From positions 1 through 5,236 of the forward strand of contig CAJWBY010000237.1 of the NCBI GenBank assembly GCA_913020705.1: 5,236 nucleotides of DNA, given 5' to 3'. Below, piece by piece: positions 1-4,753 of this stretch. The position numbers and the translations under genes were made by a program. The stretch comes from an uncultured Colwellia sp. GTDB taxonomy: Bacteria; Pseudomonadota; Gammaproteobacteria; Enterobacterales; Alteromonadaceae. The notes beneath the pieces were generated by a model, which made no database searches, was not told the DNA's origin, and saw nothing but the letters and a program-made list of their open reading frames with translations. Positions within the stretch are counted from its first letter, which is position 1. Every line of letters begins with the position of its first letter.

Positions 1-11
1 GGGTCCAGTAG

Positions 12-242
12 ATAAAAATATTCTCAAGAGAAGTTCTGAAATTAATAAACAATGGAGATGAATTAATAGTTGCAAAGAAAGGGGACTATCAAAAGTTAGG
101 TTATATTTTTACCCATTTAGCGATAATAATAATAAGTGTTGGAGGTTTGATGGATGGAAATTTAATCTTCAAGTTTCAAGAATCTATTGGTTCAAAGCAA
201 ATTGAATTTCTAGATAAACATTCATGTACATTAGATGCATAA
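12..242 (+). pseudogene. ResB-like cytochrome c biogenesis protein, internal fragment
   Basis: Frame 3 is open from base 12 to a TAA at 240-242, giving about 76 residues without a credible start; the same frame has a TAG at 9-11. The segment around residues 19-45 (LIVAKKGDYQKLGYIFTHLA, then a run of Ile, then VGGLMDGNL) resembles the conserved ResB stretch in which a short linker leads into a hydrophobic segment with an R/K-LGYI-x-H motif. ResB acts with ResA/CcsA in system II haem delivery to apocytochrome c at the membrane. Full ResB proteins are several hundred residues, so this is a remnant: the upstream part is absent or interrupted by the nonsense codon, and the downstream part degenerates after a GSKQIEF stretch. 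It runs opposite to the cassette genes. The family call comes from remembered motif similarity only. Confidence 0.55.
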
Positions 243-291
243 CCTTTAAAATTAATTGCATTTGTAAGTTTCAAATCAGAAACTAATTGCC

Positions 292-828
292 TCAAATAGA
301 CTTCATCTTTACCTTCAAGCTAAGCCAGCGTTCGATGGCAACCTTATCATATGATTCTGATATACCTTTTGAGTTCTTTTTGGCATTATAAATATAGCTT
401 TGAGGGATACTAAGATTAGCAAATGCCTCTAACGCTGTGTAAGCAAAGACAATTGCAGACTGAATTTCTTCAATATAATCGTACACATCTTTCGAAATAG
501 AACTTATGGCATCGTTTTTATTTCCAGTTAGCTTTGTAACATCTAACTCGTAACTACTATTCTTGAATTTTCGATCAAAAATTTCTTTAGCTCGGTTTGA
601 CGCTTTAGCGCTAACACTCATTAACATCCCTATATTATTTGGAACGAAGTAACTAATCTTACGCGAACGATTAAGCTTCACCGTGTCAATATCTTGAATC
701 AACATAGAACCGCTACTATCTTTAGCGAAATGAAACGTAGGTTTCGTCATTCTTAAATCAGATATTTTGTATCCGTCGGGTGTTAAACCAACCACTAACG
801 AACTTTTAGATTGCTCGATACTCTTCAT
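292..828 (-). CDS. hypothetical integron cassette protein (probably 3'-truncated)
   Basis: A 178-residue reading frame with no family I can name. The N-terminal half (about 1-70) looks like mixed beta/coil. Residues about 105-140 (ISKDVYDYIEEIQSAIVFAY, then TALEAFANLSIP) look like amphipathic helices. No signal peptide or membrane segment is evident. The ATG at 828 lies 18 bases after the attC cassette boundary (846/847), with only a weak ribosome site (TAGGCG), which is the usual placement for a cassette gene. The helical C-terminal part, ending in a basic KVKMKSI tail, loosely recalls HEPN-type proteins whose R-x4-6-H motif lies further on, but no such motif is present here. No attC follows the stop at 292, where a cassette should have one, so the 3' end of gene and cassette was probably lost at a junction near 243-300. 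Function unknown. Confidence 0.6.
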   Translation of the reverse strand: MKSIEQSKSSLVVGLTPDGYKISDLRMTKPTFHFAKDSSGSMLIQDIDTVKLNRSRKISYFVPNNIGMLMSVSAKASNRAKEIFDRKFKNSSYELDVTKLTGNKNDAISSISKDVYDYIEEIQSAIVFAYTALEAFANLSIPQSYIYNAKKNSKGISESYDKVAIERWLSLKVKMKSI

Positions 829-840
829 TTTCGCCTATCG

Positions 841-932
841 TTATAACGTCCCATTAAGAGGCTTTTAATTGTTGGTTAAAATGTGCAGCGAAGCGGAACC
901 TAACCAACTGTTAAAAGTCCTGCTTGAATGGC
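841..932 (-). other. attC recombination site, main part (R', L', central stem, L'')
   Basis: Read on the minus strand this is the 3' part of an integron attC. The R' box (GTTATAA, 847-841) is followed 12 bases later by the ATG of the 178-aa cassette gene. The site folds on itself: CTTTTAA (862-868) with TTAAAAG (911-917) and GTTGGTTA (871-878) with TAACCAAC (900-907). The outer arms match as CATTAAGAGG (852-861) against the minus-strand CATTCAAGCAGG, leaving extra unpaired bases on one arm, as attC sites do for strand choice. The site stops at a GGC (930-932), where the IS110 element begins; the missing R'' box lies at 2469-2483. Rejoined, the site is about 104 bp. Confidence 0.8.
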
Positions 933-964
933 TTATAGTTTGACCGTTCCACTAATTAATCAGT

Positions 965-1130
965 TTACCTACCCCATTAATAGGTGGAATATGCTTCTGT
1001 TGATCACGAATATTTGAATGAAAACATTCGATGCTTATAACAAGACTTTCGGATCAGCAGAAGTCACTTGTTTCACTACGCATACTCAGGGATTGCCGTC
1101 ATACCGACTATCTATAAGACCTGCGAGAAA
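965..1130 (+). ncRNA. candidate bridge RNA of the IS110 element
   Basis: The leader contains a 5' hairpin (ACCTA 967-971 with TAGGT 981-985). A 12-bp stem follows (994-1005 with 1052-1063, one G-U pair) enclosing a large loop, and then a second loop closed by CGCA (1079-1082) with TGCG (1122-1125). Loop 1 holds TTGAATG (1014-1020), identical to the left target flank 924-930, and ATAACAAGAC (1037-1046), complementary at 9 of 10 positions to the right flank 2472-2481. Loop 2 holds CTCAGGG (1085-1091), identical to the element's right end 2464-2470, and CTATAAG (1112-1118), complementary to its left end 932-938. The order and polarity match the LTG-RTG-LDG-RDG arrangement described for IS621 bridge RNA. 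The exact RNA ends are inferred. A GAATG/CATTC hairpin (1016-1029) could compete with the left target guide. Confidence 0.8.
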
Positions 1131-1169
1131 CAATACCACAGTCATATTCCATCCTTAACTTTACGCTTT

Positions 1170-1174
1170 GGAGG
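1170..1174 (+). promoter_or_regulatory. ribosome binding site of the IS110 transposase
   Basis: GGAGG lies 6 bases before the ATG at 1181. It is a near-perfect Shine-Dalgarno sequence and fixes the start of the transposase at the first Met of the open frame. Confidence 0.75.
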
Positions 1175-1180
1175 TCAAAA

Positions 1181-2449
1181 ATGAAAGCCTTTGATATTTC
1201 AAATTTTGCTGCACTTATCGGTATTGATTGGGCAGACCGTAAACACGATATTTGTGAAGTAAATTGTCAAACCAATAAATCATACTTTAGCGTTATTTCA
1301 TCACAACCCAAGGCGATTAATGCGTGGGCGAATGAATTAAAAAGAAAGTATAACGGACAACTTGTCGCCGTCGCTTGTGAATTAAAAAAGGGCCCATTAA
1401 TTTATGCATTAAGTAAATTTAGCCATATCGTACTCTTCACTATCAATCCATCGACTGTGGCTAAATATCGAAAAGCCTTTACCCATAGTGGTGCCAAAGA
1501 TGACCCTACTGACGCCGCCATTCAAGTTGAAATATTGCAACTACACATGAGTAAATTAAATGTCATAACACCTGATACTGAATCCGTTAGGTGTCTTGCA
1601 CAACTGGTGGAATATCGTCGTAAACTTGTTCAAGACAGAGTTAACTTAACCAATAAAATCACCACGACACTTAAAAACTATTATCCTCATGTACTTGATT
1701 GGTTTAAAGAAAAAGACACCATGATATTCTGCGACTTTCTATTGCGCTGGCCGTCACTTGAACAAGTTAAAAGAGCAAGAAAGCAAACACTCATCGACTT
1801 TTTTAATCAGCATAACTCTCGCTACCCAGCAGTGAATGAGAAACGTATCAACAATATAAAACAAGCTGAAACGTTAACGAACGACGAAGCTATCATTGCC
1901 CCCAATTTATTACTTATTGAGTGCTTAACTGTGCAGATTAAACAGTTGATGTTATCAATTGAGCGTTTTGATATTGAGATTAAAGCTATTTATAAAATGC
2001 ATAAAGATAGGTTTATCTTTGACAGCTTACCTGGTGCGGGCCCACAAATAGCCCCTCGGTTATTGGCAGCAATGGGCTCTAATCGTGACCGTTATCATTC
2101 GTGTGAAGAGATTCAAAAGTATGCTGGTATTGCTCCAGTGACTGAGCGAAGTGGCAAGAAAGCATGGATACATTGGCGCTACTCCTGTACTAAGTTTTTA
2201 AGGCAAACGTTTGTTGAATGGGCGGGATTATCGGTGCGTTATTCATTTTGGGCAAGAGCTTATTACAGGCAACAAGAAAGCAAAGGAAAACCACATAATA
2301 CTATTATCAGGGCATTAGCTTTTAAGTGGATAAGAATCTTATATCGGTGTTGGAAATCGAATACGGCATATGATGAAACAACATATCTAGAAGCGTTGAA
2401 ACGCAAGGGTTCTCCGCTATTAAAGTATGCGGTGGAAAGTAAGTTTTAA
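1181..2449 (+). CDS. IS110-family transposase (bridge-RNA-guided DEDD recombinase)
   Basis: A 422-residue protein. The N-terminal RuvC-like domain (about 10-125) shows the DEDD tetrad: D16 in IGIDWAD, E67 in VACELKKGP, D108 and D111 in AKDDPTDA. The middle (about 130-270) is helical and probably coiled-coil. The C-terminal transposase_20-type domain (about 278-395) has LPGAGPQIAPRLLA and YAGIAPVTERSGKK, where S324 is the likely catalytic serine. In characterised IS110 members the recombinase with its bridge RNA binds target and donor DNA and inserts a circular intermediate without duplicating the target. It is about 100 residues longer than IS621 transposase (326 aa), with extra length in the middle and C-terminal tail. 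The start is supported by GGAGG upstream. The stop (2447-2449) lies inside a palindrome of the right end. All key residues are present, so it looks functional. Confidence 0.93.
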   Translation: MKAFDISNFAALIGIDWADRKHDICEVNCQTNKSYFSVISSQPKAINAWANELKRKYNGQLVAVACELKKGPLIYALSKFSHIVLFTINPSTVAKYRKAFTHSGAKDDPTDAAIQVEILQLHMSKLNVITPDTESVRCLAQLVEYRRKLVQDRVNLTNKITTTLKNYYPHVLDWFKEKDTMIFCDFLLRWPSLEQVKRARKQTLIDFFNQHNSRYPAVNEKRINNIKQAETLTNDEAIIAPNLLLIECLTVQIKQLMLSIERFDIEIKAIYKMHKDRFIFDSLPGAGPQIAPRLLAAMGSNRDRYHSCEEIQKYAGIAPVTERSGKKAWIHWRYSCTKFLRQTFVEWAGLSVRYSFWARAYYRQQESKGKPHNTIIRALAFKWIRILYRCWKSNTAYDETTYLEALKRKGSPLLKYAVESKF

Positions 2450-2464
2450 AACTTGCTGTCCACC
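2431..2464 (+). repeat. imperfect palindrome at the IS110 right end
   Basis: GGTGGA (2431-2436) pairs with TCCACC (2459-2464), and a perfect 14-bp palindrome AAGTTTTAAAACTT (2441-2454) sits between, separated by four mismatched bases on each side. It overlaps the last codons and stop of the transposase and ends just before the donor sequence CTCAGGG. It could be a transposase-binding or RNA-folding element of the right end, or a transcription stop. There is no following T-run, so an ordinary rho-independent terminator is less likely. Confidence 0.6.
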
Positions 2465-2818
2465 TCAGGGCGTGTTGTTATGTGTAAATTGACTCGACTG
2501 CCAGAATATAAAGACTGTAATTACAATTGGTAGCAGCGAAATTAAAGAAAAAACATAATTACCGCTAAGAATTATTAAAATACTAGCCAACGTAAAAGCA
2601 AAACCAGTGAAGATTGAACCAAGTTTTAATGTTTTCGGTATTGCCAATAAAACACCACCTATCACCTGAACCAAACCATAAGTAAGAATTAATGTGGAAT
2701 TAAAACCAAACCCTTTGAGGAATTGAATTTCTTGAGGAGATTCCAATATTTTGGCCGCACCTGCTGCAATACTTAATAAAGCGATTATCGCTATTAATAC
2801 GAAATGTAGAATTTTCAC
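2465..2818 (-). CDS. DoxX-like small membrane protein (integron cassette gene)
   Basis: A 117-residue integral membrane protein. Four hydrophobic segments are visible at about 5-22, 42-60, 66-84 and 88-106. A GAAKIL stretch after the first segment and a YGLVQVIGGVLLAIP stretch in the second are typical of the DoxX/DoxX-like family, whose biochemical role is poorly defined (links to thiosulfate/quinone metabolism and redox stress in some members). I chose the GTG at 2818 because AAAGGAGG (2830-2823) lies 4 bases upstream. A longer frame from an upstream ATG would run through an attC site and into the IS3 end, which is not credible. The gene starts about 20 bases after the attC boundary, as cassette genes do. 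Its stop comes from the IS110 right end: without the insertion the frame would read on as TPFKQDF and stop inside attC. The core of the protein is intact. Confidence 0.75.
   Translation of the reverse strand: MKILHFVLIAIIALLSIAAGAAKILESPQEIQFLKGFGFNSTLILTYGLVQVIGGVLLAIPKTLKLGSIFTGFAFTLASILIILSGNYVFSLISLLPIVITVFIFWQSSQFTHNNTP
2469..2483 (-). other. attC R'' box, severed from its site by the IS110 element
   Basis: On the minus strand this reads ACATAACAACACGCC, an R'' box with spacer resembling the VCR start (ATAACAAACGCC). It is the missing arm of the attC at 841-932; ATAAC pairs with GTTAT of that site's R' box. The coding frame of the DoxX-like gene runs through it. Confidence 0.75.
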
Positions 2819-2822
2819 GAAA

Positions 2823-2830
2823 CCTCCTTT
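2823..2830 (-). promoter_or_regulatory. ribosome binding site of the DoxX-like gene
   Basis: AAAGGAGG on the minus strand lies 4 bases before GTG (2818-2816). It decides the start codon and shows that the 40 upstream in-frame codons are not coding. Confidence 0.75.
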
Positions 2831-2833
2831 TAC

Positions 2834-2910
2834 ACATAACGCCTCACTAAGAGGCAAATAATGGTTGGCTAAAATAGACGACGAAGGAGTAAATAGCCAA
2901 CTGTTATTTG
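2834..2910 (-). other. attC recombination site, truncated by the IS3 element
   Basis: The R' box GTTATGT (2840-2834, minus strand) directly precedes the DoxX-like cassette gene. GCCTC/GAGGC (2841-2845, 2851-2855) and the stem pairs CAAATAA (2855-2861) with TTATTTG (2904-2910) and GTTGGCTA (2864-2871) with TAGCCAAC (2894-2901) give the attC hairpin. It aligns over most of its length with the attC at 841-932, so both belong to one array. The outer L''/R'' arm is missing because the IS3 element starts at 2911. Confidence 0.78.
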
Positions 2911-2936
2911 TGATATTCCCCCGATAAAACGGACAC
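2911..2936 (-). repeat. IS3 terminal inverted repeat, orfB side
   Basis: A 26-bp end matching the reverse complement of 4154-4179, with a shared core TCCCCCGATAAAACGGACAC. It abuts the truncated attC directly. Confidence 0.88.
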
Positions 2937-2944
2937 ATTTTATT

Positions 2945-3832
2945 TCACGCTGCCAGGGCTTCATATTCTATTGGTGAACAATAATTTATCCCTGAATGCA
3001 TCCTCGAGACATTGTAGTATTTGTTAATGTAACTGCCAAGTGTTCCCCGCAGTTCTTTATCACTATTAAATACATTACCGCGAATAACCTCGGTCTTCAT
3101 TGAATGGAAAAATGACTCCATATGCGCATTATCAGTACATTTTCCCGCTCGGCTCAAGCTATGAGTTATCGCATGTCGTTTCAATACTTTTTGATAAATG
3201 TGTCCACGATACTCTACGCCTCTATCTGTATGGAGCATTAAATCACCGGACGGTTTTCGTTTCTTAACCGCATTTTCTAATGTGCGTTTCGTGACGTCCA
3301 TCGTTCTATTTTTATCTAAACTCCAGCTAATAATACGCCGTGAATATAGATCCATTATTACCGATAAATAACGCCATACACCTTTCACTTTTAAATACGT
3401 GACATCTGCTACCCATACTTTATCTTTAACCAATGGCACGCCACCATCAGGCCGTAAGTTTTTACCTGTCGTAAGAAAGCGTTTATAAAACGCAGAGCGT
3501 GTAGTTACCCGCATCACTCTAGCAACCAACCCAAGCGCACTGTACAAACGTTCAACACGTTTTTTACCGATATTGTATCCTTGTTTTTGTAAGGCCTTAA
3601 ATATGCGGGGACTACCGTATCGTCCTTTATTCTCTGTGAATATTTGCTGAATTTTATGTTTGAGTTCAACATCTACTATCGCACGGGCACTGGGTTGACG
3701 CTTGCGCCAATCGTAATAGCCACTTTTAGACACATCAAAAAATTTCAGTAACCTTTTGACCTTTATGTCGGGTCTGAGTTTTTCGATGAATCGATATCGG
3801 CCTGATGTTCCTCGGCAAGAAACCGTTGCCAC
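2945..3832 (-). CDS. IS3-family transposase OrfB (DDE integrase domain)
   Basis: A 295-residue frame. Residues about 50-105 (SPRIFKALQKQGYNIGKKRV region) are the HTH_21-like domain. About 135-290 are the rve integrase core with D143 (VWVADVTY), D203 (LHTDRG) and E239 (AHMESFF), spaced D-59-D-35-E, and K246 seven residues after E. Together with OrfA it cuts and joins the IS ends. The first codon of the open frame is a GTG inside the frameshift site with no ribosome site, so the active protein is most likely the OrfAB fusion: about 98 residues of OrfA joined at VATVSCRG, about 393 aa in all. It overlaps orfA by 70 bases in the -1 frame. No disruption is seen. Confidence 0.92.
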   Translation of the reverse strand: MATVSCRGTSGRYRFIEKLRPDIKVKRLLKFFDVSKSGYYDWRKRQPSARAIVDVELKHKIQQIFTENKGRYGSPRIFKALQKQGYNIGKKRVERLYSALGLVARVMRVTTRSAFYKRFLTTGKNLRPDGGVPLVKDKVWVADVTYLKVKGVWRYLSVIMDLYSRRIISWSLDKNRTMDVTKRTLENAVKKRKPSGDLMLHTDRGVEYRGHIYQKVLKRHAITHSLSRAGKCTDNAHMESFFHSMKTEVIRGNVFNSDKELRGTLGSYINKYYNVSRMHSGINYCSPIEYEALAA

Positions 3833-4125
3833 TTTTTTAGAATAAACAGCTCCTCCTTAAGCTGTTTATTTTCACGTTTAAGTTGTTGCTCTTTGGTCAG
3901 TACTTTTTTGGCTTTTGATTGGCCAGCCACTTTTTTTCGTTTATCAGCCACAATTATTCCTTCACGATATTCTTTTCGCCATCGTGACAGCATAAATGGG
4001 TGAATGTCGAGTTTTTCAGCGACTGATTTGATTGTAACGCCAACAACATAACTTAATTGAATAGCGTTAACTTTAAAGTCGTTTGAATACTTCCAGGTTC
4101 GTCTTGGATTGTTGTACTTGGGCAT
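3763..4125 (-). CDS. IS3-family transposase OrfA (helix-turn-helix)
   Basis: A 120-residue protein that binds the IS ends and regulates transposition. Residues about 12-55 form an HTH_Tnp_1 domain (FKVNAIQL...VAEKLDIHPFMLSRWRKEY). A basic stretch follows (62-75), then a leucine-zipper-like coiled coil about 78-100 (QQLKRENKQLKEELFILKK), used for multimer formation. I chose the ATG at 4125 over one four codons upstream because GAGGTG (4135-4130) lies 4 bases before it. The gene ends after the frameshift point with its own tail, ADIDSSKNSDPT. Confidence 0.9.
   Translation of the reverse strand: MPKYNNPRRTWKYSNDFKVNAIQLSYVVGVTIKSVAEKLDIHPFMLSRWRKEYREGIIVADKRKKVAGQSKAKKVLTKEQQLKRENKQLKEELFILKKWQRFLAEEHQADIDSSKNSDPT
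3807..3838 (-). promoter_or_regulatory. programmed -1 ribosomal frameshift signal of the IS3 element
   Basis: On the minus strand the slippery heptamer A AAA AAG (3838-3832) is in the orfA frame at codons for KK. Slipping back one base gives GTG GCA ACG, the orfB frame. Eight bases downstream GTTTCTT and GAGGAAC (3823-3807) can form a 7-bp stem (with G-U pairs) around a 3-base loop, a plausible stimulator. Confidence 0.8.
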
Positions 4126-4153
4126 AAAACACCTCATCTTTAGTTAGATTTTG

Positions 4154-4179
4154 GTGTCCGTTTTATCGGGGGAGGATCA
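4154..4179 (+). repeat. IS3 terminal inverted repeat, orfA side
   Basis: A 26-bp end, the inverted partner of 2911-2936. It is joined to the lipoprotein gene, whose new stop codon (4165-4163) is the TAA of its CGATAAAAC core. Confidence 0.88.
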
Positions 4180-4753
4180 ACCCTGGGTTATCTATTGTTG
4201 TTATATTATCGCTAACCTCTGTTCCATCGATGATACTAGAGTCATAGCTTCCACAATTTATAAGTAGGATAGGTTGGCAATCTTCTTCTGTTGAGCGAAT
4301 AAAAGTCAGCCCTAATAATGAATCGTTAAAGTCAATCAAACTGTCATTTTCACCGACCCATGATTTGAAGTGAAAATCAGATGCTTTACTAAAAATTTCA
4401 AAAATAGTCGTTTCTGAACTACTCGAGTTTTTAGCCGTTATTTGTACAACACCTGCTTTATGAATAGATAAGTTACCTTCCTCGCTTACAGATGCAATAT
4501 TGGAGTCACTTGAAGAGTAAGTATCGGCGGTATAAGTTAGCTGTTCACTTAAGTTATAACTTTCGCCGACAATAAGTTTTTCACTTTTATCGAAAGTATT
4601 ATCATTATTCGTTTCATCAGCACTATCGTCGATAATTTCGGTACTAGTTTGTGTTTCGTTAATACTCTCTTCTACAGAGTTAACATTTGCCTCTTCGCCT
4701 CCACAACTGATAAGAATTATCGATAGAAACAAGAATAAATTTTTTTTGAACAT
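4163..4753 (-). CDS. lipoprotein with Big_2-like Ig domain, C-terminus cut by IS3
   Basis: A 196-residue open frame. The N-terminus is a lipoprotein signal: KK, a hydrophobic run, then lipobox L14-I15-S16-C17, with Gly at +2 favouring the outer membrane. Residues 18-55 are a low-complexity acidic Ser/Thr/Asn/Glu linker. About 58-112 resemble a bacterial Ig-like (Big_2) fold, with SSDSNIASVSEEGNLSIHKA followed by GVVQITA. The remainder (about 125-191) contains two Cys (C159, C167) and matches nothing I recognise. The genuine sequence ends at about G191; the last residues LILPR and the stop are read from the IS3 inverted repeat, so the native protein was longer. The start ATG is preceded by AGGGTG. 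A role as a surface or adhesion-type lipoprotein is only a guess, and the product may be non-functional. Confidence 0.72.
   Translation of the reverse strand: MFKKNLFLFLSIILISCGGEEANVNSVEESINETQTSTEIIDDSADETNNDNTFDKSEKLIVGESYNLSEQLTYTADTYSSSDSNIASVSEEGNLSIHKAGVVQITAKNSSSSETTIFEIFSKASDFHFKSWVGENDSLIDFNDSLLGLTFIRSTEEDCQPILLINCGSYDSSIIDGTEVSDNITTIDNPGLILPR

Larger units (their letters stand above)
930..2471 (+). mobile_element. IS110-family insertion sequence inserted in an attC site
   Basis: The element is about 1539 bp if one copy of the shared GGC is counted. GGC occurs at the left junction (930-932) and the right junction (2469-2471), and no longer direct repeat is present. Joining the flanks gives CTTGAATGGCGTGTTGTTAT, which aligns with the reverse complement of the Vibrio VCR left arm (CTTGAGGCGTTTGTTAT), so the ends are placed by target reconstruction. 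There are no classical terminal inverted repeats, as expected for IS110. The long left non-coding end (933-1180) and short right end (2450-2468) fit the IS110 group; IS1111-group elements carry the long non-coding part on the right. Contents are a candidate bridge RNA and one transposase gene. Confidence 0.85.
2911..4179 (-). mobile_element. IS3-family insertion sequence, complete
   Basis: A 1269-bp element bounded by 26-bp inverted repeats: TGATATTCCCCCGATAAAAC... (2911-2936) and, on the other strand, TGATCCTCCCCCGATAAAAC... (4179-4154), which differ at only a few positions. It begins TGA, as IS3 ends often do. It carries orfA, orfB and a -1 frameshift signal, all intact. The flanking bases (TTG on the left, ACC on the right) do not form the 3-4 bp target duplication IS3 elements normally make. 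Confidence 0.9.

Noticed and set aside
267..284. AGTTTC/GAAACT hairpin after the 178-aa gene as a terminator.
   Set aside because: No T-run follows on the minus strand and the stem is short.
934..964. TATAGT (934-939) at the IS110 left end as a -10 box of a circle-junction promoter, with TTGCTG from the right end as -35; or TTGACC (940-945) as an internal -35.
   Set aside because: In the circle the spacing is only about 14 bases, and no good -10 follows TTGACC. The bridge RNA needs a promoter, but I cannot place it from sequence alone.
2441..2454. AAGTTTTAAAACTT palindrome as a rho-independent terminator.
   Set aside because: It is AT-only in the centre, lacks a downstream T-run and is better explained as part of the IS right end.
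2819..2938. Extension of the DoxX-like frame to an upstream ATG at 2938, giving 157 residues.
   Set aside because: The extra 40 codons run through the attC hairpin and into the IS3 inverted repeat, while a strong ribosome site sits 4 bases before the GTG at 2818.
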